38,444 nucleotides of DNA, taken from a virus. The position numbers and the translations under genes are program-made. Under the pieces are notes generated by a model. The model saw only the letters and a list, made by a program, of their open reading frames with translations, was not told the DNA's origin and made no database searches. How positions within the stretch are numbered: position 1 is the stretch's first letter; each line of letters starts with the position of its first letter. The stretch spans positions 1 to 38,444 of IMG/VR virus record IMGVR_UViG_3300036944_000501, one strand, 5' to 3'. Shown here in pieces: positions 22,498 through 28,606 of this stretch.

Positions 22498-23210
22498 TGG
22501 CTGAGCCCTAGAGCGTCGTTCATCTCCTCGAGGAACATCCCGACTACGTCCGACATCCCCAGCAGGGGCGTGAAGGTGATCATGGAGATGCCGCCCGTCG
22601 CGTTGGTTCGCGTCAGGCCCTCCATGTAGATGTCCATCGGCGGTTCCTCATCGAACCACACGAAGTCGAGCGTCTCGCCCTGCCATTTCTGGCGCCCTTG
22701 GTCGTAGCTCTTGAAGCCGAGTGTCGAGGTTCCGCCGCTCTTGTGCGTCACCGTGACGTTGTCGAGCGCATCCGCGATGCCTTGGCGCCGGCCCCAATCC
22801 TGAAGCGCTTCGCCGGGGATCATCCCCGTTCCCCAGGTGCTTTCCTGCTTGGGCTCCCCGACGAGATAGCGCTGCACCCCGTCGCGAGTGACTTCGCTGG
22901 TCTTCGACCCGGCCCAGCCGCGCACCGGGCGATCCCAGCGGCGACCGCGCCACCAGTCGGGATATTCACCCGTCAAGTGATAGGCCACCTCAGCGGCGCC
23001 GCAGAAGGTCTTGCCGAGTTGGTTGCCCGCCATCAGCAGGCGCTCGCGATGCGTGGACCCGGCGGCGTGGAAATCTCGCTGCTTGGCGTAGGGCCGATAC
23101 TCAGTGAGCCGTCTTCGGTCCTTGCGGCGCTTCGCCTCCTCCAGGAGCGTCAACAACTCCGATTTCAATAAGGCTGGCGAGCTGTCGGATTCGAGTGTCG
23201 AGCTGTTCAT
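22494..23210 (-). CDS. terL: Terminase large subunit, ATPase half (split gene)
   Basis: Predicted 238 aa. Walker A is GNQLGKTF (62-69) after HAAGSTHRERLLMA; Walker B is VWFDEEP (184-190); the coupling region SMITFTPLLGMSDVVGMFLE follows. It powers DNA translocation into the prohead. The N-terminus overlaps the TerS gene by 110 bases, and the family-like LLEEAKRRKDRRRLTEYRP supports the early start. It stops at TGA in the linker between ATPase and nuclease, overlapping the next ORF by 4 bases. Confidence 0.9.
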   Translation of the reverse strand: MNSSTLESDSSPALLKSELLTLLEEAKRRKDRRRLTEYRPYAKQRDFHAAGSTHRERLLMAGNQLGKTFCGAAEVAYHLTGEYPDWWRGRRWDRPVRGWAGSKTSEVTRDGVQRYLVGEPKQESTWGTGMIPGEALQDWGRRQGIADALDNVTVTHKSGGTSTLGFKSYDQGRQKWQGETLDFVWFDEEPPMDIYMEGLTRTNATGGISMITFTPLLGMSDVVGMFLEEMNDALGLSQ

Positions 23211-23472
23211 CGGTAAGCTCGCTGACTGTTTCGATCTTGATTTCCCTCGGCAGCAGCGACGCCACCACCTTCATGTATTGGTCGGGCTTCTCGGCTCGGA
23301 CGGCTGCGATGGTCTTGGCGCCGTGCTCCATGAAGTCGTCGTGCAGGGCGGCGATGAACGCCTCTCCCAGCTTCCCACGGGCGCCCTTGGGCCGACCCGC
23401 GGGGTTGCCGCTCTGACCCGGCTTGAACGGGATCAGGTTGGATTGTTTCTTCTCTGTAGGTTCAGAGGCCAT
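23101..23472 (-). CDS. Terminase small subunit-like, DUF5681 N-terminus
   Basis: Predicted 123 aa. FKPGQSGNPAGRPKGARGKL is the DUF5681 signature found at the start of many terminase small subunits. The rest is helical (FIAALHDDFMEHGAKTIAAV, then DQYMKVVASLLPREIKIETV). It lies immediately before and overlaps the large subunit, as expected for the DNA-recognition partner. There is no obvious separate HTH; the DUF5681 segment is basic and may contact DNA. Confidence 0.8.
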   Translation of the reverse strand: MASEPTEKKQSNLIPFKPGQSGNPAGRPKGARGKLGEAFIAALHDDFMEHGAKTIAAVRAEKPDQYMKVVASLLPREIKIETVSELTDEQLDTRIRQLASLIEIGVVDAPGGGEAPQGPKTAH

Positions 23473-23496
23473 GTCGCCTCCTGGCTGTTGTGTGGT

Positions 23497-23721
23497 TCAG
23501 TCGAAGGACTGCGGCGCGTGGCACTCGTAGCAATGGAACGAGGCCGAAGTGATATAGAAGGCGAAGCAGCCGCAGGTGCAGGTCCAATTGACCGATCCGA
23601 TTGGCGGCCCTTGGCCATCAAGACCTTCGCGGTTGTGGGTGTCGTCCGCTACCTTGGAGGCGCGTTCGCTGTTGAGGTCGAACAGGCCAGCAGGCCGGAA
23701 GGGAATGACCTCGCCAGACAT
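23497..23721 (-). CDS. Small cysteine-rich zinc-binding protein
   Basis: Predicted 74 aa from ATG 23721, which overlaps the preceding stop (TGATG); GTG 23724 is possible. After an N-terminal SGEVIPFRPAGLFDLNSERA, the C-terminal part WTCTCGCFAFYITSASFHCY plus ECHAP gives CxCxC and CxxC pairs, a small zinc ribbon. Proteins of this form recur in alphaproteobacterial phages with no known function. It lies directly upstream of TerS in the same direction. Confidence 0.65.
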   Translation of the reverse strand: MSGEVIPFRPAGLFDLNSERASKVADDTHNREGLDGQGPPIGSVNWTCTCGCFAFYITSASFHCYECHAPQSFD

Positions 23722-24011
23722 CACAGGCTACCGAAGCGGCCCACGAAGTCGCTGTTCTCGTTGGCGGCGCGACGCACGCGAGCGACGGCCTCTTTCAGGG
23801 CGCCAAGCTCTCCCATCGGGGCAGGGCTTTCGCCGCTGCTGCGTTGGCCTTCGGTCAGGAAGCTTCCCGCCAAACGGCCATAGGTGGCGGCGAAGCTCTC
23901 GTTGACGTTCTCGATAACGCGGGCGATCGCGTGAATCTCATCGGTCGCCTCCGCCACGGCGCCAAGGGTAGGAGGAGCGACTTCGCAGGCTGCGTTGTGA
24001 ATGCTGTGCAT
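23721..24011 (-). CDS. Small helical phage protein of unknown function
   Basis: Predicted 96 aa from ATG 24011, preceded by AAAGGACATCCC (good ribosome site). The frame continues upstream to 24167, but that part overlaps another small ORF and is proline/basic-rich. Body: VAPPTLGAVAEATDEIHAIA, then RVIENVNESFAATYGRLAGS and GELGALKEAVARVRRAANE. Helical, perhaps oligomeric. Unknown role, coupled to the zinc protein downstream. Confidence 0.6.
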   Translation of the reverse strand: MHSIHNAACEVAPPTLGAVAEATDEIHAIARVIENVNESFAATYGRLAGSFLTEGQRSSGESPAPMGELGALKEAVARVRRAANENSDFVGRFGSL

Positions 24012-24028
24012 GGGATGTCCTTTGAATG

Positions 24029-24175
24029 TCAGAACGTCTTCAGCAGCCACCATCCCGTCAGGATCAGGAGCGATCCGAGGGCCTTTGACCATAGGGCTGC
24101 TGTGAGGGTGAGGAGGAGGATCGGGCGCTTGATGGCCTTGCCTCCGCTCCATGAGGTATCGCCCCAAGCGCGCAC
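24029..24175 (-). CDS. Tiny membrane protein
   Basis: A 48-codon frame from GTG 24175 to TGA at 24029; a stop lies four codons upstream of the GTG, so this is the only GTG/ATG start. The product begins MRAWGDTSWSGGKAIKRP and continues with a hydrophobic segment (ILLLTLTAALWSKALGSLLI, then LTGWWLLKTF), predicted to span the membrane once or twice. It ends 17 bases before the next start. The ribosome site is weak. It is supported by membrane-like composition and spacing. Confidence 0.45.
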   Translation of the reverse strand: MRAWGDTSWSGGKAIKRPILLLTLTAALWSKALGSLLILTGWWLLKTF

Positions 24176-24741
24176 TGCGGCTCGGGTTCAGATGCTGAGG
24201 CTGCGTGTCCGCTGCGGCTGGGGCGAAGGGTGCGATGGCCTGGGGGCGCCAGCTTTATGCCCGCAGCTTGCGCCCGATCCTATGGAGACCAAGGCCATCT
24301 GATTGTTGGAGCGGGTCCAGGGACTTTCACCCCAGCGAAGCTAGGAGCAACCCGCGAAATGGTGGCCGGTGTTTCGGCAGACCATGAGCCTGCCTAGTGT
24401 CCCGTTTCGTCTGCCGTCCGATCCCTCTGCGCCTTCACTGGCTTTCAGGGCCAGCGCCACGTTGGATCGGTTCCGCTCCGAGAATCTACAACCGGTCAGC
24501 TTGTCGGAAGCGCCTGTGCCGGAAGAAGCTACTACCAGATGGCGGGGTCTCTGATTTCCCCACATGACGCCCGGCCCGAAGGTCTGGCTACGGCCCAGAG
24601 GTTCACCGTGTCACATCTGAATCAGAAAGGCCCCGCCGAAGCAGAGCCTTACCGTGGCCGCGCGAAGCGACTTTGGCTTTTGTCCCACCTTATCGCGTAC
24701 GCGTCAACCCCTTGTGAGAACAAAAACGGAAACCCGCTAGA
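24176..24741 (-). ncRNA. Candidate structured non-coding RNA between replication and packaging genes
   Basis: 566 bases with no convincing gene. Minus-strand RNA has many strong helices: 10-bp stem 24650-24641/24636-24627 with C(UUCG)G loop; 7-bp 24620-24614/24541-24535 enclosing hairpins 24599-24583 and 24563-24542; 6-bp 24531-24526/24502-24497; 7-bp CCGAUCC/GGAUCGG 24470-24464/24424-24418 enclosing CUGGC/GCCAG; 8-bp CGGCAGAC/GUCUGCCG 24416-24409/24382-24375; and 6-bp GCGGGU/ACCCGC 24355-24350/24316-24311. The first stem pairs completely only on the minus strand. Short frames (24565-24341; 36 codons from 24298) have poor composition or no ribosome site. I match it to no known RNA family. Confidence 0.55.
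24691..24706. promoter_or_regulatory. Palindrome and TTGAC motif upstream of candidate ncRNA
   Basis: Minus strand TTGACGCGTACGCGATAAGG contains the perfect 10-bp palindrome CGCGTACGCG preceded by a TTGAC-type -35-like hexamer. It lies 35-50 bases after the stop of the 202-aa gene and just before the structured region, so it may be a promoter/operator for the ncRNA or the late genes. No good -10 hexamer is visible at 16-18 bases, so confidence is low. Confidence 0.25.
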
Positions 24742-25350
24742 TTATGCGGCTCGGGCCTCCTGCCGCTGCTTCACCAGGACGACCGCGTTCTGCCTGACCC
24801 ACATCAGGCTTTCGCAGGCGACGATCACCCGCTCCCCCTGCCGCTGCGGCGTGGTGGCGGTCGTCACCCGCTTCACCACCTCCCTCCAACGCGTCAGCAG
24901 CGCCTCATCGGGCCGCAGCAGTTCGAACAGCAGCCGGGCCTCCCATGGGCGAAGGCTGGCCTCGACCACCTCCAGCGTGCGGCTGGCCTCGATCATGCGC
25001 TGGGTGACGTTCTGTCCTGGCGCCCCTTCGCATGATGCGCGGATGAAGTCGGGCCGGCGCTCCTGCGTGTTCTCGCCTGAGGCGTCGCGGATAAGCTCCT
25101 CCAGCCAGTTCACGGCGGATCGGGCCTCGGCGTGCGCGTCATCCTTCAGCAGCAGGGAGAAGCAGTCGAGGCGGCGAGCGCGGACGAACACGCGCGTCTT
25201 GCGTTCGTCGTCCTTCTCCTCGACCACCTTGGCCTCTGCTCCCGCTTCCGTCAGGCGCCGAGCCTCCTCGCGGGCCACTCCCCGCTCAATCCGCACCCGC
25301 TCGATGTCGGCGAGAATATCCGCCCTGGTCTTCTGCTTAGCCTTGGCCAT
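24742..25350 (-). CDS. Helical phage protein of unknown function
   Basis: Predicted 202 aa. It has a basic N-terminal coiled coil (ADILADIERVRIERGVAREE), a middle SAVNWLEELIRDASGENTQE and a C-terminal half with LRPWEARLLFELLRPDEALL and TRWREVVKRVTTATTPQRQG. The last part resembles helical DNA-binding domains but shows no diagnostic motif. It is the last gene of the replication block and precedes the gene-poor region. It overlaps its upstream neighbour by 14 bases. Confidence 0.6.
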   Translation of the reverse strand: MAKAKQKTRADILADIERVRIERGVAREEARRLTEAGAEAKVVEEKDDERKTRVFVRARRLDCFSLLLKDDAHAEARSAVNWLEELIRDASGENTQERRPDFIRASCEGAPGQNVTQRMIEASRTLEVVEASLRPWEARLLFELLRPDEALLTRWREVVKRVTTATTPQRQGERVIVACESLMWVRQNAVVLVKQRQEARAA

Positions 25351-25549
25351 GTGCTGCCCCCTTGGCTACGCGGGCAATCCGCGCATCGTCGTCTGTGATC
25401 GCCGTGGCCAGCTTGCGAGCATGGCGATAGGCGTGTGTTGCGGCCTTGGCGTCCGACATGATCGGTTCGGCTTCGACCTGATCCCGGTAGGTTTTCAGGT
25501 GGCTGGCGATGATCAGGGCGCGGGTGTCGATCAGGTCTTCGCGGGTCAT
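25337..25549 (-). CDS. Small helical protein of unknown function
   Basis: Predicted 70 aa: TREDLIDTRALIIASHLKTY, then RDQVEAEPIMSDAKAATHAY and RHARKLATAITDDDARIARV. It is all-helical, with no known family recognised. It is coupled by 4-base overlap to the gene upstream and overlaps the next gene by 14 bases. Confidence 0.55.
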   Translation of the reverse strand: MTREDLIDTRALIIASHLKTYRDQVEAEPIMSDAKAATHAYRHARKLATAITDDDARIARVAKGAAHGQG

Positions 25550-25743
25550 GCGGCGTCATCCCGCTTGCGATACCGATCGCGCATCTCGTCATGCGCCTTC
25601 AGCCTAGCGATCTCCGTGGATTTGGCGATCTCGTTCAGGCGCCCCCAGAGCTTTTCGGCGCGCTCAGAACCGATCCGACGTTCCTTGCACGCCTCAAGGA
25701 ACTTCTCTTTTGGGACGTTCAGCCATTGAGTCCGATGGCACAT
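25546..25743 (-). CDS. Small basic helical protein
   Basis: Predicted 65 aa from ATG 25743, which overlaps the upstream stop (TGATG). An in-frame extension to 25776 runs inside the previous gene and is not needed. Sequence: MCHRTQWLNVPKEKFLEACK, then RIGSERAEKLWGRLNEIAKS and LKAHDEMRDRYRKRD. Highly charged and helical; it may bind nucleic acid. Unknown family. Confidence 0.55.
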   Translation of the reverse strand: MCHRTQWLNVPKEKFLEACKERRIGSERAEKLWGRLNEIAKSTEIARLKAHDEMRDRYRKRDDAA

Positions 25744-26117
25744 CACTGAACCCCCATCTGTTGCAGCGCAGCCCATGGATCGCGGGCCGGGTCTGTCTGC
25801 GGATCAATCGCCACCTCGACACGGTAGAGGGTCGAGCGGGTGCGAGGGGGCTTGCGCTGGCGCCGCTCCCCTGCCCGGCCACGTCCCGTCGCCATGCCGT
25901 TGCGCTCCAGCCATGCCCTGACCTGCTGGCGAGCCATGTTCAGTTGCGCGTCGGCGTCCTTCGGTGAGCTGGAGATGGTGAACCGCACCCGGTGACCCTT
26001 CGGCCCCTTGGCGATGACCGCCTTGTGCTTACCGCCCTCGATGATCTCCAGGCTGAAACCCCACGGCTCCAGCACGTCGCGGATCACGGCGATGGTGTCT
26101 CGTTCGCAGGCCTTCAT
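25743..26117 (-). CDS. Small protein with HicA/dsRBD-like pattern
   Basis: Predicted 124 aa from ATG 26117, overlapping the upstream stop (ATGA). The N-terminal 70 residues (AVIRDVLEPWGFSLEIIEGG, then KHKAVIAKGPKGHRVRFTIS) have an alpha-beta-beta pattern with a GGKHK turn, recalling HicA or dsRNA-binding folds; this is a weak structural guess. The C-terminal part is a basic linker (GRGRAGERRQRKPPRTRS) and a short hydrophobic end. No partner antitoxin gene is seen, so a toxin role is not supported. Confidence 0.5.
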   Translation of the reverse strand: MKACERDTIAVIRDVLEPWGFSLEIIEGGKHKAVIAKGPKGHRVRFTISSSPKDADAQLNMARQQVRAWLERNGMATGRGRAGERRQRKPPRTRSTLYRVEVAIDPQTDPARDPWAALQQMGVQ

Positions 26118-26377
26118 GCGGCGGACCTCGGCTGCATCTGATGAAAGCTCGCCTCGGTGAAATACGGCGGCTCGACCAGCTTGACGCATTGCTGGTTCAG
26201 GACCCGCGCGACCGATTGGTTCTCGCGAAGACGGTCCCAGGCGATGTGGGTCCGCGGCAACAGTTTGCCGGCGTACAGCTCAGCCCCCGACAGATAGCTG
26301 TCAGCAAAGGCTTCCGAGGTGGCCTTGGCGATGGCGGCGTAGAAATCGTAGTCAACCGTGACGGGCAGCTTAGGCAT
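26114..26377 (-). CDS. Small protein of unknown function
   Basis: Predicted 87 aa: LPVTVDYDFYAAIAKATSEA, then FADSYLSGAELYAGKLLPRT and AWDRLRENQSVARVLNQQCV. Mixed alpha/beta, no recognised motif. It overlaps the replication protein gene by 8 bases and the next gene by 4, so it is in the same operon as the replication genes. Confidence 0.5.
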   Translation of the reverse strand: MPKLPVTVDYDFYAAIAKATSEAFADSYLSGAELYAGKLLPRTHIAWDRLRENQSVARVLNQQCVKLVEPPYFTEASFHQMQPRSAA

Positions 26378-27122
26378 CTTCGGCCTCCAGAAGGGCGCGG
26401 CGACGGGCTTGAAGTTCAGGGCTCATGGCGGCGGGCGCGCTGCTGCTGCTGGAGCCGAAACGCCCCACAGCGGCTGGCCCCGGATCGTCATTCCATCGTT
26501 CCTGATGGAGCCACGTCGCCGGATTGGGGATCGTGTAGGTCGGGTCGTTCCAGCGTGCCGAGCTGATTGCCTTCGCCAGCGCATCCAGCAGGACGGGCAG
26601 CGGGTCCCGACCCTCCTTGCGGATCAGCTTCACAGCCTGATCGAACTTGATACTGGCAGCGCCCTTTCCGATCTTGCTGGGATACGCGACCCAGAACTGA
26701 TCAAACGGCTTCGCTTTCGCGGGCGTGTCACCCGAAGAAGGTTTACCTTCTGAGGGTGGTTGAGGGTTAGTTGACGGTTTGGGTGCACCTGCTGCACCCC
26801 CGGGCGCATCTCCTGCACCCCTGGGGTGCACGTCGTGCGCGGTGCGGGAAATGCACCCCTTGACCGTCCAAATGACGCCTTTACCCGGACGGTCCAACCG
26901 CGAAAGGTATCCGGCGTCGCACAGACGCTTCAACGCGCTCTGGATGGCGCGACGGGAGAGGCTGGTCTTCTTGATCAGGTCGAGCTTGACGCCCTCGCGG
27001 GACTCAAGGGCCATCCAAGTCACGCCGTCATCATTGGCGGCATCAGCAAGCGCCAACAGCACCATCTTGTCAGATGTCGGCAAGTCCAGGCGCCACACCT
27101 CGGTCATGAGGGCGATGCTCAT
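26370..27122 (-). CDS. Winged-helix replication initiation protein
   Basis: Predicted 250 aa from ATG 27122; the frame extends to 27197 but that part lies inside the DnaA-like gene. Residues about 1-95 are a winged helix (TSDKMVLLALADAANDDGVT, then LIKKTSLSRRAIQSALKRLC and DAGYLSRLDRPGKGVIWTV), as in phage O-type initiators. A Pro/Gly/Ala linker follows, then a C-terminal domain (FDQFWVAYPSKIGKGAASIK, then PNPATWLHQERWNDDPG) shared with phage replication proteins. Repeats in the linker DNA (26784-26860) suggest the origin is inside the gene, as in lambda O. Confidence 0.75.
   Translation of the reverse strand: MSIALMTEVWRLDLPTSDKMVLLALADAANDDGVTWMALESREGVKLDLIKKTSLSRRAIQSALKRLCDAGYLSRLDRPGKGVIWTVKGCISRTAHDVHPRGAGDAPGGAAGAPKPSTNPQPPSEGKPSSGDTPAKAKPFDQFWVAYPSKIGKGAASIKFDQAVKLIRKEGRDPLPVLLDALAKAISSARWNDPTYTIPNPATWLHQERWNDDPGPAAVGRFGSSSSSAPAAMSPELQARRRALLEAEDA
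26737..26860. other. Iteron-like repeats inside the replication gene (candidate origin)
   Basis: TGCACC(C)C occurs at 26784-26789 (TGCACC), 26793-26800, 26814-26821 and 26852-26859, and inverted as GGGGTGCA at 26823-26830; 26821-26830 forms part of a CCCCTGGGGTGCA inverted cluster. Next to them are an inverted repeat GAAGGT-TT-ACCTTC (26737-26750) and a lower-GC stretch 26751-26782 rich in GGTT/AACC. Iterons plus a softer region within an initiator gene are the lambda-type origin layout. The repeats also encode the Gly/Ala/Pro linker, so chance from codon bias is possible. Confidence 0.45.
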
Positions 27123-27123
27123 A

Positions 27124-27777
27124 TCAGGCGGCCATCCCCAGGGTGGAGCGGGCGCGCATGGCCTTGAGCGAGGCCAGACGCTTCTCCGTGCGCTCAATCA
27201 TGTCGTCCAGGCGGCGGGCGCCGAGGGCCAGCTTCATCGACAGGTCGTTGATGTGACGGACCATCTCCGCGTCCGTCTCGATCAGGCTTTCGATCTTGTT
27301 GACGGCGTGGATGACGGTCGTGTGGTCGCGGTCGCCAAAGCGCCGGCCGATGTCAGGGTAGGAGCGGTTCGTGTGCTGCTTGCACAGGTACATGGCGATC
27401 TGACGCGGGCGGGCGATGGCCCTGCCCCGGCTCTCGCAAGTCATGGCGTTGGCGGGCAGATTGAAATGATCGCAGACGACGCCCTGGATCTCGTTGACCG
27501 TGACCCGGCGGCCGATGGTGACCTTGGCCAGTTGCGAGCGCTTCCAGTCATCGGCGCTGACCACCCGAGACACCGGGAACACCCGAACAGGCGGACGGGC
27601 CGAAGAGGGGTGCATGATCCGCAGCAGGTCCATGGGAACGCCCGTGGCGCGCTGCGTGGCCTGATAGGCGCCGGGGTGCTTGACCAGCATCTCAGCGGCC
27701 TTGGCGAGGGCGTATTCGTCGTAGCCACTGCGCGGGGCGGTGGCGAAGGCTCCTGCGCCTGTGAAGGAAAGGCTCAT
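27124..27777 (-). CDS. DnaA domain IV-like DNA-binding protein lacking the ATPase
   Basis: Predicted 217 aa. Residues about 90-170 match the DnaA C-terminal DNA-binding domain: VTVNEIQGVVCDHFNLP, ARPRQIAMYLCKQHTNRSYP and DIGRRFGDRDHTTVIHAVNK, including the RDHTTVIHA DnaA-box-reading signature. No Walker A or AAA+ region is present; the N-terminal 85 residues are unrelated. The tail is a coiled coil (DMIERTEKRLASLKAMRAR). It could bind DnaA boxes on phage or host DNA without ATP switching. It overlaps RusA by ATGA and precedes the replication protein. Confidence 0.85.
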   Translation of the reverse strand: MSLSFTGAGAFATAPRSGYDEYALAKAAEMLVKHPGAYQATQRATGVPMDLLRIMHPSSARPPVRVFPVSRVVSADDWKRSQLAKVTIGRRVTVNEIQGVVCDHFNLPANAMTCESRGRAIARPRQIAMYLCKQHTNRSYPDIGRRFGDRDHTTVIHAVNKIESLIETDAEMVRHINDLSMKLALGARRLDDMIERTEKRLASLKAMRARSTLGMAA

Positions 27778-28151
27778 TCGGGGCTCCTGGGGCGGATGGT
27801 GATGTGAATGCGGGCGCCCTCGACGGGGTCATCGCCGGTCCATTCAGTCGTGATGCGGTGAGCAAGGTGGTCGTCCTCAACGACCCCCTTGTGCTGAGGC
27901 GTGGGCTTCAGCAGGTCGAGGAGGGGCTTGGTCAGGTTGTCGAGGTCGCGGATGCGGCGGTCGGGCCGATCAACGCGGATTTCAGCGACGAACTTGCCCT
28001 TGATCTCGTCGCGGGCCGACATGGGGATGCAGGCGGTCGCGGCCTTGATCCAGGCGATATACTCCCGGCTCTTGATTGGGGACTTGAGGCCGGGGGGCGA
28101 GCGCCACATCCGGTTTGCGGACGGGGGGTAAGGCAGGGTGAGGCTGATCAT
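27774..28151 (-). CDS. rusA: RusA-family Holliday junction resolvase
   Basis: Predicted 125 aa, the usual RusA length. SLTLPYPPSANRMWR opens it, and the acidic active-site block is RRIRDLDNLTKPLLDLL plus GVVEDDHLAHRI, with the conserved Asp residues in place. It cuts four-way junctions made during phage recombination and replication, helping to resolve branched DNA before packaging. It is coupled by 4-base overlaps to both neighbours. Confidence 0.9.
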   Translation of the reverse strand: MISLTLPYPPSANRMWRSPPGLKSPIKSREYIAWIKAATACIPMSARDEIKGKFVAEIRVDRPDRRIRDLDNLTKPLLDLLKPTPQHKGVVEDDHLAHRITTEWTGDDPVEGARIHITIRPRSPE

Positions 28152-28606
28152 TTCGCGCGGCCCTTGAAGACCACGACATTGTCGGCGTCAGAACGAACGG
28201 TCGGAGGGACAATGGGCGGCTTCTCGGGCGCCGGAACATCGAACTGGAGCAGGAACTGGACGGCCGGATCGTAGTATCGGCTGATCGCCTTCCACGGCAC
28301 GGTCAGGCGCTGCGACACCCCTCCGAACGATAGGACGACGCTGAAACCCTCATCGGACAGGTGGAGGCCGCTGTAGTTGTGCTGAAGCACCACGGTCATT
28401 TCGACAGGGTATTTCGCGGCAGTCACCTTCGACAGGACGACGCCGGGATAGGTGGTGCTGAAGGTGATGTAGGCGTGATGCGGCTTAGGGAAGACCCCGC
28501 CTCCGTCCAACACCTTTTGCAGGACCAGCCGAATGGTGCCGCGCAATGCATCAGCCGCGAGGACTTCGTAGGCCATCAGGTCTTCGGGAAGCTCGGTCAT
28601 GCTCAC
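28148..28606 (-). CDS. sspB: SspB-like ClpXP adaptor
   Basis: Predicted 152 aa. EDLMAYEVLAADALRGTIRL, AYITFSTTYPGVVLSKVTAA, YPVEMTVVLQHNYSGLHLSD, FSVVLSFGGVSQRLTVPWKA and ISRYYDPAVQFLLQFDVP follow alphaproteobacterial SspB closely. The C-terminus, after a flexible linker, ends NVVVFKGRAK, a plausible ClpX-binding (XB) tail. SspB tethers ssrA-tagged and other substrates to ClpXP. Both the substrate-binding domain and tail appear intact, so it may act as a functional phage adaptor. It is coupled by ATGA to the CII-like gene. Confidence 0.85.
   Translation of the reverse strand: MSMTELPEDLMAYEVLAADALRGTIRLVLQKVLDGGGVFPKPHHAYITFSTTYPGVVLSKVTAAKYPVEMTVVLQHNYSGLHLSDEGFSVVLSFGGVSQRLTVPWKAISRYYDPAVQFLLQFDVPAPEKPPIVPPTVRSDADNVVVFKGRAK

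Noticed and set aside
22490-22500. Programmed -1 frameshift joining the terminase halves
   Set aside because: No slippery heptamer is seen before the stop; the ATGA overlap explains the arrangement more simply by re-initiation.
24341-24565. 74-codon minus frame inside the structured region as a protein gene
   Set aside because: No ribosome site and composition typical of a spurious frame over stable hairpins. I could not rule it out fully, so it is given as the refuting case for the ncRNA.
24627-24650. UUCG hairpin as a simple terminator of the replication operon
   Set aside because: The stem is strong, but the following UUUCUGAUU is a poor U tract and the hairpin is followed by more paired elements, so it is treated as part of the structured RNA.
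24301-24741. Group II intron, RNase P or tmRNA
   Set aside because: GGGGUGAAAGUCCC briefly recalls group II introns, but no domain V, GUGCG start or reverse transcriptase is present, and the RNase P and tmRNA core motifs are absent.
24539-25729. 396-codon plus-strand frame across the ncRNA candidate and the early genes
   Set aside because: Low-complexity Arg/Ser-rich product, antisense to three coupled minus genes.
25743-26117. HicA-type toxin of a toxin-antitoxin pair
   Set aside because: The fold hint is weak and no HicB-like partner lies next to it.
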